Source of the DNA: Oscillospiraceae bacterium
GTDB lineage: Bacteria > Bacillota > Clostridia > Oscillospirales > Acutalibacteraceae
DNA length: 33,083 bases
Direction: 5' to 3'
NCBI GenBank assembly: GCA_015066635.1
Contig: SVOA01000017.1
Location: 1-33,083, forward strand
Shown: one piece after another, positions 1 through 8,535 of the stretch
Layout of the letters: each line of letters starts with the position of its first letter
Numbering within the stretch: position 1 is the stretch's first letter
Made by a program: the position numbers and the translations under genes
Notes under the pieces: generated by a model
Seen by the model: the letters and a program-made list of their open reading frames with translations, nothing else
Database searches by the model: none
Told to the model about the DNA's origin: nothing

Positions 1-1
1 C

Positions 2-67
2 ATAGCTGCGGTCATAGTTATCACTATGCTCAAAAAACGGCGTATGAGCAAATACTACGAGGTTTAA
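2..67 (+). CDS. C-terminal end of a probable membrane protein (partial)
   Basis: An open frame enters from the left edge and stops with TAA at 65-67, two bases before the next gene. The visible 21 residues are a hydrophobic stretch (IAAVIVITML) followed by a basic tail (KKRRMSKYYEV), as expected for a last membrane helix with a cytoplasmic positive end. The tight spacing to the pseudouridine synthase suggests one transcript. Too little is visible to name a family. Confidence 0.5.
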   Translation: MAAVIVITMLKKRRMSKYYEV

Positions 68-69
68 AC

Positions 70-942
70 TTGTCAAGAAAGATTAAATACACGGTGTCCG
101 CCGGGCAGGACGGTATAAAAATTCTTACCTTTTTAAAGAAGGAAAAGGGCTATTCTCAGCGCCTTATAACCAAGCTCAAAAAGGAAGATGACGGAATTCT
201 GCTCAACGGGGAACACGCGCGAAGCATAGACTTCGTTCACACGGGAGATATACTTGAAATAAACTTTCCCGAGGACAGAGAAGAAGGCATTTCGGTTTCA
301 CTTGAAATGCCTTTGGATATTTTATATGAGGACGAGGACATTATTGTTATCAATAAGCCGGCGCCCCTTGCGGTGCATGAGAGCCACAACCATCTCGGAG
401 ACGCGCTGTCAAACGCGCTGTCCTATCATTTAAAGCAGGAGGGCAAGCAGTCCGTTTTCCGTGCGGTCGGCAGACTCGACAAGGGTACGTCGGGCATTAT
501 GGTCTGCGCTCTCAACCGTTATGCGGCGTCAAAGCTTTCGGGTAAAATCGGCAAGGTCTATCTTGCCGTGGCGTCAGGCGTTTTTACGGGCAGCGGAACG
601 GTTGACAGTCCTATTTACAGACCCGACCCGATTCTTACGCTGCGCACCGTTGACCCGAGAGGAGAAAAAGCCGTTACTCATTGGACTGCACTGAAAAATA
701 ACGGAATATGCACCCTGCTTGAAATCAGACTTGAAACGGGCAGAACGCATCAGATAAGAGTTCACTTTGCCTCGCTCGGCGCTCCGCTTGTCGGCGACAC
801 AATGTACGGTAAATCCGACCCGAGAATTTCTCATCAGGCGCTTCACTGTTACAAATGCAGCTTCATTCATCCCGTTACGGAAAAGAAAATGAAGTTTACT
901 GCCGAGCCTCCCGAGGACTTCAGGGCAGTTATGCCGAAATAA
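70..942 (+). CDS. RluA-family 23S rRNA/tRNA pseudouridine synthase
   Basis: A 290-residue enzyme expected to convert specific uridines in structured RNA to pseudouridine in the cytoplasm. The N-terminal part (about residues 15-65) reads as an S4 RNA-binding domain, which is typical of the RluD/RluC branch. The catalytic domain follows, with motif I at LYEDEDIIVINKP (86-98) and motif II at GRLDKGTSG (134-142). Asp137 is the catalytic aspartate; the usual preceding His is Gly, which is tolerated in this family. RTHQIRVHFA (about 244-253) is the third conserved block. The start is TTG at 70, directly after the upstream stop, with an ACGAGG-type site at about 57-62. Its exact target (RluC-, RluD- or tRNA-type) cannot be decided from sequence alone. 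A clear terminator follows. Confidence 0.9.
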   Translation: MSRKIKYTVSAGQDGIKILTFLKKEKGYSQRLITKLKKEDDGILLNGEHARSIDFVHTGDILEINFPEDREEGISVSLEMPLDILYEDEDIIVINKPAPLAVHESHNHLGDALSNALSYHLKQEGKQSVFRAVGRLDKGTSGIMVCALNRYAASKLSGKIGKVYLAVASGVFTGSGTVDSPIYRPDPILTLRTVDPRGEKAVTHWTALKNNGICTLLEIRLETGRTHQIRVHFASLGAPLVGDTMYGKSDPRISHQALHCYKCSFIHPVTEKKMKFTAEPPEDFRAVMPK

Positions 943-952
943 AACATAATTC

Positions 953-990
953 AGACAGTCTGCGTTATCGGAGACTGTCTTTTCTTCTCA
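953..990 (+). terminator. Rho-independent terminator after the pseudouridine synthase gene
   Basis: Perfect 9-bp stem AGACAGTCT (953-961) / AGACTGTCT (972-980) with a 10-nt loop, followed by TTTTCTTCTC. Confidence 0.85.
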
Positions 991-1094
991 ATTCAATGCC
1001 GCATTAAACGGAATTATCCTTGGTTTGCAGGTATATAATAATCCTGTCAGTAATATCAAAATGTAAATTATTTGTTAACTATTCGGCAGCAGTA

Positions 1095-1154
1095 TTGACT
1101 GTCAGTCATTTTATGATAAAATAACATTCGTAATACAAAAATGACCGACAGTCG
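1095..1154 (+). promoter_or_regulatory. Promoter of the tetR operon with two TetR-type operators
   Basis: A probable sigma-A promoter is TTGACT (1095-1100), a 16-nt spacer and TAAAAT (1117-1122). A perfect 13-bp palindrome TGACTGTCAGTCA (1096-1108) covers the -35 box. A second, imperfect copy TGACCGACAGTCG (1142-1154) lies just downstream of the expected transcription start and before the ribosome binding site GGAGGTGA (1163-1170). The two share TGACYGWCAGTCR. Position and symmetry point to autorepression by the adjacent TetR protein. No experiment supports this; it is inferred from placement. Confidence 0.75.
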
Positions 1155-1174
1155 TTTTTGTCGGAGGTGAAATT

Positions 1175-1792
1175 TTGAGTAAAATTGATGACAAGAAGCT
1201 TGATAAATTCCGCAGGATTCTCGACTCTGCCTACACTCTCTCCGAGCATAAGGAGCTACTGAATGTCTCCATTGATGAGATAGTAAAAAATGCAGGAGTG
1301 GCAAAGGGTACTTTTTATCTGTATTTTACGGATAAATACGATTTGATTTCAAAAATAATAGTTGACAGAGTCAGCGCCTTTATGTCGGAAAACGGCTCGG
1401 AAAGCTTTTCGTATAATGAATCGGACGATTACAGAGCTCATACCGAAACTCTGGTCAGGGAAATAAGCGAATTTCTTAAAAAGAATATGACTCTGACAAA
1501 GCTCATTGACAAAAATGTCCATATCTGCGTCAATGCGGTTATAGAAAATCTTTCGGGTTCGCCGAAAAAGCTGTATGACTCTATTCTCTCGTTACTTGCC
1601 GCAAAGGGTTTGAGCAAAGCACAGGCAGAAAAGAAGCTGTATATTTTTTTTGATATTACGGTTTCATGCTGTTGTAACGCTCTCATAAGAGGCACGCCCT
1701 TCGGCATTGACGAGGTCTGCGGTAATCTTACCGATATTTTCAGCTGCTACATAGCAGGTATCTCAAAACCCGAAAAGGAGGCGAAGGCATGA
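1175..1792 (+). CDS. TetR/AcrR-family transcriptional regulator
   Basis: A 205-residue protein of normal length for the family. Residues about 32-52 form the helix-turn-helix (VSIDEIVKNAGVAKGTFYLY), with the typical GTFYLYF recognition-helix signature. The rest is a variable ligand-binding and dimerisation domain. The start is TTG at 1175, seven bases or fewer after a strong GGAGGTGA site. The gene overlaps the MMPL transporter by four bases (ATGA), so the two are translationally coupled. Two copies of a 13-bp palindrome in the promoter are the likely operators. It probably represses its own operon until a lipophilic or toxic ligand binds. The ligand is unknown. Confidence 0.9.
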   Translation: MSKIDDKKLDKFRRILDSAYTLSEHKELLNVSIDEIVKNAGVAKGTFYLYFTDKYDLISKIIVDRVSAFMSENGSESFSYNESDDYRAHTETLVREISEFLKKNMTLTKLIDKNVHICVNAVIENLSGSPKKLYDSILSLLAAKGLSKAQAEKKLYIFFDITVSCCCNALIRGTPFGIDEVCGNLTDIFSCYIAGISKPEKEAKA

Positions 1793-3915
1793 AAAAACTT
1801 GCACTGTGGGAAGCTCAGCATCCCAAAATTGTAATTCTTATAGCCCTTGCGCTGCTTGTGCCTGCAATACTCGGCTTTGCTCTGACGAGGATAAACTACG
1901 ACATTATGTCGTATCTGCCCGACAGCGTTGAGTCGGTACAGGGAGAAGCCATACTTGACGAAACCTTCAACAATGCAGGTATGTCTATAATCATCGTTGA
2001 AAACTCAGAAGCAAAATATGCCGCCGCATTAAAGGAAGAAATAGAAAAAATGGACGCTGTCAGCTCTGTTGTCTGGGTTGACACACTTGCAGATATTTCA
2101 ATTCCCAAGGATATTCTCCCCGATGTGCTGACAGATGTCTTTTACAGCAAATCCGAGGACAGTACGATGATGCTCGTTCAGTATAAATATACGGGCTCAT
2201 CCAACGAAACTATGGAGGCTATCAAAAACATCAAAGCCTTATTGAGCAAGAATGCCTTTATTTCGGGCGTTTCGGCAGTTGTCGAGGACACCAAGGAGCT
2301 GTCCGAGAAGGAAGCCCCGCTTTATGTTGTGCTTGCAGTTGTACTTGCTCTTATTGCGATGTCAATAATGATGGATTCGTGGATTCAGCCGTTTATCGTA
2401 CTTGCCGCACTCGGAATGGCGATAATCTATAACATGGGTACAAACATATTCAAAGGGGAAATTTCCTTTATAACGCAGAGCATAGCGGCTATACTTCAGC
2501 TCGGCGTTACCATGGACTATTCGGTATTCTTAATTGACCGTTATTATGAGGAAAAAGAAAAATATCCCACCCGTGAGGAAGCAATGGCAAATGCCGTTAC
2601 CAAATCATTTACGGCTCTTATGGGAAGCTCGCTGACAACCTTATTCGGCTTTATAGCGCTTTGCTTTATGACGTTTACGCTCGGTATTGATATCGGTATC
2701 GTTATGGCGAAGGGCGTTGTTTTCGGAATTCTTACCGTTGTGCTTGTCCTTCCCGAGCTGGTATTGATATTTGAGGACAAAATCAGAAAATACAGGCATA
2801 AATCTTACCTGCCTCACTTCGACAGACTTAATAACTTCGTGTTTAAGCACAAGGCGATTTTCGCCGTACTTTTTGTTGTACTGCTTGTCCCCTCTTACTT
2901 CATTCAGAGCAAGGTGGATATTTATTACAATATGGATAAAATCCTACCGAAGAATCTTATATCTATTCAGGGACTGTATAAGCTCCGTGATGAATTTCAG
3001 ATGGCGTCAACACAGTTTATTATTGTTGACGATTCCATTGATTCGAGCAAACTGACCGAGCTTGAAAATGAGCTTGAGGAGCTGGACGGAGTTTCGAGCA
3101 CGCTCTCATACAACAAATTTATCGGTCCTGCCATCCCCGATGATATTATCCCTGATGCGATACTTGACATCTGCAAAAAGGACGGCAAGCAACTTATGAT
3201 GGTAAACTCGGTTTACGAAGCTGCTTCGGATGAGCTTAATGATCAGATTGAAAAAATGAATTCAATAGTCAAGTCTTACGACCCGAATGCCATCATTACC
3301 GGCGAAGGCGCCATTACAAAAGATATGATAACTACAACGGCGAGGGACTTCAAGGTAACTGCGGCGCTGTCGGTAATTGCAATTTTCATACTGTTGGCAC
3401 TGACATTCAAATCTGCGCTGCTGCCCGTGTTGCTGATACTGTCAATAGAGCTCGCAATCTGGATAAATCTTTCGATTTCAAAAATACTCGGCGCAGAGGT
3501 TTCGTTTGTAGGTCCGACAATTATAAACTGTATTCAGCTCGGCGCCACGGTTGACTACGCCGTACTGCTGACAACAAGATTCCGTGAGGAGCTTCACGCG
3601 GGACTTTCAAAAAAGGAAGCAATTCTCAAGGCGGCAAACATTGCCGAACGTTCCGTACTTCTGAGCGCATCGGTATTCTTTGCAGCTACCTTCGGAGTCT
3701 ATCTGATATGCAATATCCCGATAGTCAAGGGCGTTTGCTCGCTGCTTGCCCGAGGCTCGGTAATAAGCGCAGCGTCAATAGTATTCTTCTTAATGCCTCT
3801 GCTGTATATCTTTGAAGGTGCAATTTCAAAGACAACCGTAGGTTGGGCAAAAGGCAAAAAGGCTGCCGCCGTTTCGGCAGAAGAAACAAGCAAGGAGGAA
3901 AATGAAAATGCGTAA
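1789..3915 (+). CDS. MMPL/RND-superfamily transporter
   Basis: A 708-residue polytopic membrane protein built from two homologous halves. Each half has one membrane helix (about 12-32 and 355-375), a large external loop of about 140 residues, and a cluster of five helices. The paired motifs GVTMDYSVFLIDRYYEE (first half) and GATVDYAVLLTTRFREE (second half) hold the Asp-Tyr couple linked to proton movement in MMPL/HpnN-type carriers. The family exports lipids or hydrophobic compounds in exchange for protons. The gene starts inside the end of tetR and overlaps the following lipoprotein gene by 14 bases, so the three form one coupled operon. The substrate cannot be read from sequence; the TetR partner and operator suggest efflux of a toxic or membrane-active compound. 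Confidence 0.9.
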   Translation: MKKLALWEAQHPKIVILIALALLVPAILGFALTRINYDIMSYLPDSVESVQGEAILDETFNNAGMSIIIVENSEAKYAAALKEEIEKMDAVSSVVWVDTLADISIPKDILPDVLTDVFYSKSEDSTMMLVQYKYTGSSNETMEAIKNIKALLSKNAFISGVSAVVEDTKELSEKEAPLYVVLAVVLALIAMSIMMDSWIQPFIVLAALGMAIIYNMGTNIFKGEISFITQSIAAILQLGVTMDYSVFLIDRYYEEKEKYPTREEAMANAVTKSFTALMGSSLTTLFGFIALCFMTFTLGIDIGIVMAKGVVFGILTVVLVLPELVLIFEDKIRKYRHKSYLPHFDRLNNFVFKHKAIFAVLFVVLLVPSYFIQSKVDIYYNMDKILPKNLISIQGLYKLRDEFQMASTQFIIVDDSIDSSKLTELENELEELDGVSSTLSYNKFIGPAIPDDIIPDAILDICKKDGKQLMMVNSVYEAASDELNDQIEKMNSIVKSYDPNAIITGEGAITKDMITTTARDFKVTAALSVIAIFILLALTFKSALLPVLLILSIELAIWINLSISKILGAEVSFVGPTIINCIQLGATVDYAVLLTTRFREELHAGLSKKEAILKAANIAERSVLLSASVFFAATFGVYLICNIPIVKGVCSLLARGSVISAASIVFFLMPLLYIFEGAISKTTVGWAKGKKAAAVSAEETSKEENENA

Positions 3916-5521
3916 ACAGACCGTACTGAAAATTATATCTGCAGCGATGGCTCTCTGCCTTATAATTCTGTCATTTGCAGGCTGCGGAAAAAAGGTAACC
4001 GAAAATCAGATTATTCTCAATGAAATCGGCGAGGAGGAATATGTTCAGCAGGCATATTCCACAATAGCAGCCAACGTTAACAAGCAGGAAACCGTTTATG
4101 TTAATCTTACCCCCGAGGGAAAGGTTAAAAAGGTCAGCGTTACGGACTGGCTTCATACCGATATGCCGCAGGTAAGAATTATAGATACAAGTCCGCTGAT
4201 GGAAATCAGAAATGTAAAATCCTTGACCAACCCCGTTATTGAGGACGGTATGCTGTGCTGGGATATGGACACAACCGACCTTTATTACAGCGGTATCAGC
4301 GACACGGCTCCGCCTATGGAAATTATCATCAAATACTTTATTGACGATAACGAAGTTTCCCCCGAGCAGATTGCGGGTATGAGCGGACACCTCAGAATAG
4401 AAATAACCCCTAAAAACCATATGACAAAGCAGATAAATGTCGGCGGAAAGGACTACACCGTTTCCTGCCCGATGCTGCTTGTCGGCGGAACAATACTTCC
4501 CGAGGGACAGTTCTCCAATATTTCCATTGACAACGGAACCTCAATAAGCGACGGTTCCAAGCAGATAGTGTTCTTTGCGGGCATACCCGGAATTGAGGAA
4601 AGTCTCGGTATTTCACAGCTCAATATTTCAATTCTCAACAGAAGCCTTGTCAATGACAAATATACCATTCAGGCAGATGTTACCGACTTCACTATGGGCA
4701 ATATGATGTTTGCCGTACTCCCCTTCTCCTCAATAGGTTCTATCGGTAACGGCGGACTTCCCGAAACGGTTGACGATGTCAAGGACGTGCTGTCGGATGT
4801 TCAGCTTATTTCCTCCGCCTTCAAGGGACTTGACCTTGATAAAATCGTAAATCTGCTCTACGGCGACTCAAATAAGCTTACCGATATGCTCTCCGCCATC
4901 AAGGACGCAATAGAGCTTTATAACGAAAACGAGAAGCTCGTCAAGACCTTCGGCGCATATATGACGGATGAGAATATTGCAAAGCTCGACAAGCTCATTA
5001 CAGACCTTAACAATACGGATGTAAATTCTCTCTCTCAGACGCTTTCCGACCCGGCAGTAAAGGCTTTACTCAACCTTCTGCCCCAGCTGTCTGCCTCGCT
5101 CTCAGAGGTTTCCACGCTGTCGGCTGACCTTAACGACGTAATGCCTATTCTGCAGTCCTTAAGTCAGGATATGGAGGACCCCGAGATTCAGAAATCTCTT
5201 GAGAATCTTCCCGACACTCTTGCAAAGCTTAAACAGATACTTACAGTTGTTGAAGCAAATCAGGACCTCATCAATGCAATAGGAAACTTTGCAAGCGGAG
5301 ATAATTCAAAGCAGATAGAGCAGATTCTCAAGACTTCGGAAAAGTATATCAGCACTGACGGACTTTCAGAGGAACAGGCTCAGGCTCTCGCAGGCAGAAC
5401 CAAGGAATGGCTCAGCTTCGGTATGGGTTATGATATATTCACTGCCAAAACAGCAGGCGCAAAGTCAAGCGTAGTCTTTACCTACAAGACGGATTCCATC
5501 ACAAAGCCTGCCGATAAATAA
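3902..5521 (+). CDS. Lipoprotein partner of the MMPL transporter
   Basis: A 539-residue exported protein. Residues 1-27 form a lipoprotein signal peptide with lipobox LSFAGC, and Cys28 would be lipidated. The middle (about 60-280) is rich in beta-strand-like sequence. Residues about 290-490 are helical, with many leucine heptads (for example LPQLSASLSEVSTLSADL), and may form a long coiled coil reminiscent of YhgE/Pip-type proteins. ATG at 3902 follows AAGGAGGA (3893-3900 region); ATG at 3908 is an alternative. The overlap with the transporter gene suggests the protein works with it at the outer face of the membrane, perhaps as a periplasm-like adaptor. I do not recognise a named family, so the role is inferred from context. 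Confidence 0.7.
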   Translation: MKMRKQTVLKIISAAMALCLIILSFAGCGKKVTENQIILNEIGEEEYVQQAYSTIAANVNKQETVYVNLTPEGKVKKVSVTDWLHTDMPQVRIIDTSPLMEIRNVKSLTNPVIEDGMLCWDMDTTDLYYSGISDTAPPMEIIIKYFIDDNEVSPEQIAGMSGHLRIEITPKNHMTKQINVGGKDYTVSCPMLLVGGTILPEGQFSNISIDNGTSISDGSKQIVFFAGIPGIEESLGISQLNISILNRSLVNDKYTIQADVTDFTMGNMMFAVLPFSSIGSIGNGGLPETVDDVKDVLSDVQLISSAFKGLDLDKIVNLLYGDSNKLTDMLSAIKDAIELYNENEKLVKTFGAYMTDENIAKLDKLITDLNNTDVNSLSQTLSDPAVKALLNLLPQLSASLSEVSTLSADLNDVMPILQSLSQDMEDPEIQKSLENLPDTLAKLKQILTVVEANQDLINAIGNFASGDNSKQIEQILKTSEKYISTDGLSEEQAQALAGRTKEWLSFGMGYDIFTAKTAGAKSSVVFTYKTDSITKPADK

Positions 5522-5564
5522 GCAGATAAAAAAACAGGCGCCCGCAGGACGCCTTTACACAAAA

Positions 5565-5602
5565 AACACGGGCAGATATTCTCTGCCCGTGTTCTTTTTA
5601 TT
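5565..5602. terminator. Bidirectional terminator between the MMPL and feo operons
   Basis: An 11-bp perfect stem AACACGGGCAG (5565-5575) / CTGCCCGTGTT (5583-5593) has a 7-nt loop. T-runs follow on both strands: CTTTTTATTC on plus and TTTTTTGTG on minus. It serves two convergent operons. A weaker hairpin with AGGCG/CGCCT arms lies at 5536-5554. Confidence 0.9.
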
Positions 5603-5768
5603 CTTTACAACAGCCGCAGGAGTGTCCGCACTCCGAGCATTTATGCCCGCAGGCGCCTATGCCCGCTTTTCTGTCCTTAACAATTCTGCGTACTGAAAGG
5701 AATACGATAAATGCGACAGCAAGCAACGCAATTACCGAACCGATATTACCCGCTAAAAACTGTATCAT
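5598..5768 (-). CDS. FeoB-associated Cys-rich membrane protein
   Basis: A 56-residue gene. It begins MIQFLAGNIGSVIALLAVAF, giving one membrane helix (about 3-27), then a basic stretch (VRRIVKDRKAG) and a cysteine-rich tail with Cys at 40, 44, 47, 51, 53 and 54 (GACGHKCSECGHSCGCC). This is the layout of the short FeoB-associated proteins that follow feoB in many Firmicutes, where they are thought to help iron pass through or assemble with FeoB. ATG (5768-5766) is preceded by AAAGGAG at a good distance. It lies 20 bases after the feoB stop and just before the shared terminator, so it is the last gene of the feo operon. Confidence 0.9.
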   Translation of the reverse strand: MIQFLAGNIGSVIALLAVAFIVFLSVRRIVKDRKAGIGACGHKCSECGHSCGCCKE

Positions 5769-5788
5769 TTAATAAACTCCTTTTATAA

Positions 5789-8239
5789 TTATTTCTTTAC
5801 GGATACCGTAAGGTGGTTTTCGTTGTACCTGTTCTTTCTGAAAAGCAGATACAAAAAGCCCGCAAGCACCGCAAGAGCAAAGACAAGTCCGATTACGTTA
5901 AGGTTGCCCGTAAATATTGAACCTATCTGATATACGCACAGCGAAACGGCATATGCAAGTCCGCACTGATAACCTATTGCGAACCATGTCCACTTAGCGG
6001 AGTTCATCTCTCTCTTGATAGCGCCGATAGCCGCAAAGCAGGGAGCGCAGAGAAGGTTGAACAGCAAGAAGGAATATGCCGCAAGCTTTGTAAGTCCCTC
6101 AAAGTCAAGAACTCCGAATACGCCGACTACTTCCTCCTTGGCAACAAGTCCCATAACGGTTGCGATGGTTGCCTTGATACCTGCCGTACCCGTGCCGAAG
6201 CCGAGAGGCGCAAAGATAATCTTTGCAACGTTTCCTATCATACCGAGTACGCTGTCCTCAAGTTCCATATCGGGGTTGAAGCCGAAGCCGCCGCTTTCGG
6301 TACCCGTTCCGAATACGGAGCCGAGCCAGATAAAGATGGACGAAAGAAGGATAACCGTACCTGCCCTCTTGATGAATGACCAGCCTCTTTCCCATGTTGA
6401 ACGCAGTACCGTTCCGACTGTGGGAAGGTGGTATGCAGGCAGTTCCATAACGAACGGCGCAGGGTCGCCTGCAAACATCTTTGTCTTTTTAAGAAGAATA
6501 CCCGAGCAGATAATTGCCGCAATTCCGATAAAGTATGCGCTTGTCGCAACAAGCGGAGAGCCGTGGAAGAGCGCAACCGCTATCATTGTGATAATGGGAA
6601 GCTTTGCTCCGCAGGGTATAAAGGTTGTGGTCATTATAGTCATACGGCGGTCGCGTTCGTTCTCTATGGTTCTCGAAGCCATGATACCGGGAACGCCGCA
6701 GCCCGTACCTACGAGCACGGGAATAAAGCTCTTGCCCGAAAGACCGAACTTTCTGAAAACTCTGTCCATAATGAAGGCGACACGCGCCATATAGCCGCAG
6801 CCCTCAAGGAAAGCAAGGCAAAGGAAAAGTACAAGCATCTGGGGAACGAAGCCGAGAACTGCTCCGACACCTGCTACAATACCGTCAAGTATAAGTCCCG
6901 TTGCAAACTCCCCTGCTCCGATTTTTTCGAGAAGTTTTCCGACAAGAACGGGAACGCCGGGAACCCATACGCCGAAATCTTCGGCAGCGGGAATCTCGCC
7001 CGCAGGTTCAATTTCCTCGTCCTCATTTCCCATAGCGGTATCAACGAACTCGGCAAGGTCATAGCCTTCCTCCGCAAGCGAGTCGCCGTAGAAACCGTAC
7101 TGTTCTTCAAAGTCAGCCCAGCTGCCGTCCTCGACGGTTTCCTTGATTTTATCCGCGCCGGCTATATCGGCATTTACAGCCTTGTCAAGTACGGCGTTGA
7201 ATTCCTCGTTTGAGAAAAGATATTCGTCTGCGTAGCCGTCAACGGCTTCCTCGTATGCTTTTTTGCCCGTAAGGTGCCAGCCGTCTCCGAAAAGTCCGTC
7301 GTTTGCCCAGTCCGTAAGTCCCGTACCAAAGGCTGACGGAGCCATCGAAACCGTATAGACGAGCAGCATAATAACAGCAAAAATCGGCAGACCGAGTATT
7401 CTGTTGGTTACTATCTTATCTATCTTGTCGCTCGTTGTAAGCTTGCCCTTGTTTGCCTTTTTACAGCAGGACTTGATAATTGTGCCTATGTAAACATATC
7501 TTTCGTTTGTGATAATCGACTCTGCGTCGTCGTCAAGCTCATCCTCGGCGGCCTTGATGTCCTCCGAAATATGCTCAAGGTCAGACTCGCTGATTTTCAG
7601 CTTTTCAATTACCTTCTCATCGCTTTCAAAAAGCTTTACCGCATACCATCGCTGCTGCTCTGCGGGCATATCGTGAAGCAGTCTCTCCTCGATATGGGCA
7701 AGAGCGTGCTCAACTACTCCGCTGAAAGAGTGCTGAGGGACGGGCGCCTTGCCCTCCGAGGCCTTAATTGCCGTTTCAACAACGGCATCAATGCCCGTAC
7801 CTTTAAGCGCCGAAATCTCAACGACGGGGCACGCAAGCGCGCGTGAAAGCTCCTCACAGTTGATTTTGTCGCCGTTCTTTTTAACTATATCCATCATATT
7901 GACGGCAACTACAACGGGGATGCCGAGTTCGACAAGCTGTGTCGTCAGATAAAGGTTTCTCTCAAGGTTTGTGCCGTCAACAATGTTGATAATTGCGTCG
8001 GGCTTCTCGTCGATAAGATAATCTCTCGCAACAACCTCCTCTATCGTATAGGGAGAGAGCGAGTATATACCGGGAAGGTCGGTAATAATAACGTCGCTGT
8101 GTTTTTTAAGCTTACCTTCCTTTTTCTCAACCGTTACGCCGGGCCAGTTGCCGACATACTGGTTTGAACCCGTCAGAGCGTTAAACAGTGTGGTTTTACC
8201 GCTGTTCGGGTTACCTGCAAGTGCAATTTTAATACTCAT
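5789..8239 (-). CDS. feoB: Ferrous iron transporter FeoB
   Basis: An 816-residue inner-membrane Fe(II) permease with an N-terminal G-protein domain. GTPase motifs are visible: G1 GNPNSGKTT (9-17), a G2 Thr in the WPGVTVEKKEG region, G3 DLPG, G4 NMMD and G5 SALKG. The membrane part carries the two Gate-type halves, including the cysteine-containing VGTGCGVPG and LLCAPCFAAIGA segments typical of FeoB. Between the first membrane helix (about 285-305) and the next lies an extra extracytoplasmic stretch of over 100 residues, rich in Asp and Glu, which makes the protein longer than the about 770 residues of E. coli FeoB. It is transcribed after two feoA genes, and a predicted regulator palindrome sits at 8257-8272 just before its AAGGAAAC ribosome binding site. 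Confidence 0.97.
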   Translation of the reverse strand: MSIKIALAGNPNSGKTTLFNALTGSNQYVGNWPGVTVEKKEGKLKKHSDVIITDLPGIYSLSPYTIEEVVARDYLIDEKPDAIINIVDGTNLERNLYLTTQLVELGIPVVVAVNMMDIVKKNGDKINCEELSRALACPVVEISALKGTGIDAVVETAIKASEGKAPVPQHSFSGVVEHALAHIEERLLHDMPAEQQRWYAVKLFESDEKVIEKLKISESDLEHISEDIKAAEDELDDDAESIITNERYVYIGTIIKSCCKKANKGKLTTSDKIDKIVTNRILGLPIFAVIMLLVYTVSMAPSAFGTGLTDWANDGLFGDGWHLTGKKAYEEAVDGYADEYLFSNEEFNAVLDKAVNADIAGADKIKETVEDGSWADFEEQYGFYGDSLAEEGYDLAEFVDTAMGNEDEEIEPAGEIPAAEDFGVWVPGVPVLVGKLLEKIGAGEFATGLILDGIVAGVGAVLGFVPQMLVLFLCLAFLEGCGYMARVAFIMDRVFRKFGLSGKSFIPVLVGTGCGVPGIMASRTIENERDRRMTIMTTTFIPCGAKLPIITMIAVALFHGSPLVATSAYFIGIAAIICSGILLKKTKMFAGDPAPFVMELPAYHLPTVGTVLRSTWERGWSFIKRAGTVILLSSIFIWLGSVFGTGTESGGFGFNPDMELEDSVLGMIGNVAKIIFAPLGFGTGTAGIKATIATVMGLVAKEEVVGVFGVLDFEGLTKLAAYSFLLFNLLCAPCFAAIGAIKREMNSAKWTWFAIGYQCGLAYAVSLCVYQIGSIFTGNLNVIGLVFALAVLAGFLYLLFRKNRYNENHLTVSVKK

Positions 8240-8256
8240 ATCTGTTTCCTTCCCGA

Positions 8257-8272
8257 GTTAGCAAACGCTAAC
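8257..8272. promoter_or_regulatory. Third copy of the feo palindrome, between feoA and feoB
   Basis: GTTAGCAAACGCTAAC is identical to the copy at 8805-8820 and has perfect 6-bp arms. It sits in the 49-bp gap before feoB. A TTGACT element lies at 8283-8278 on the minus strand, but the matching -10 position is poor, so an internal promoter is uncertain. The site could bind the regulator as a roadblock or act as a short RNA hairpin before the feoB ribosome binding site. Confidence 0.6.
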
Positions 8273-8288
8273 CCTTTAGTCAAAAAAA

Positions 8289-8507
8289 TTACTCTACTTC
8301 AATCAACTCGGCGTCGCCCTTGCGGACAGACAGCTCATAGTCTCTGACGGTTACCTCGATAGGGTCTCCGAGCGGCGCAACCTTGCGCACATAAATCTCA
8401 ACGCCCTTGGTAATTCCCATATCCATAATTCTGCGCTTTAAGGCGCCTTCGCCGTGGATACGCTTTACCTTACAGGTGTCGCCGATTTTTACATCTCTTA
8501 ACGTCAT
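8289..8507 (-). CDS. feoA: FeoA-domain protein (second in operon)
   Basis: A 72-residue SH3-like cytoplasmic protein of the FeoA family, thought to bind FeoB and modulate iron transport. The sequence has the family pattern: an N-terminal LRDVKIGDTCKVKRI strand, the LKRRIMDMGITKGVEIYVRK block and the closing VTVRDYELSVRKGDAELIEV strands. It starts at ATG 8507 after a strong AGGAGG site. It lies 28 bases downstream of another feoA and upstream of feoB. Of the two, this one looks like the standard FeoA. Confidence 0.93.
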   Translation of the reverse strand: MTLRDVKIGDTCKVKRIHGEGALKRRIMDMGITKGVEIYVRKVAPLGDPIEVTVRDYELSVRKGDAELIEVE

Positions 8508-8535
8508 AGCTTTACCTCCTGTTTGCTTTCATATA

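Noticed and set aside
6015-7213. Long plus-strand open frames (259 and 261 codons) opposite feoB
   Set aside because: They are shadows of the well-supported feoB gene, have no ribosome binding sites or recognisable motifs, and overlap each other.
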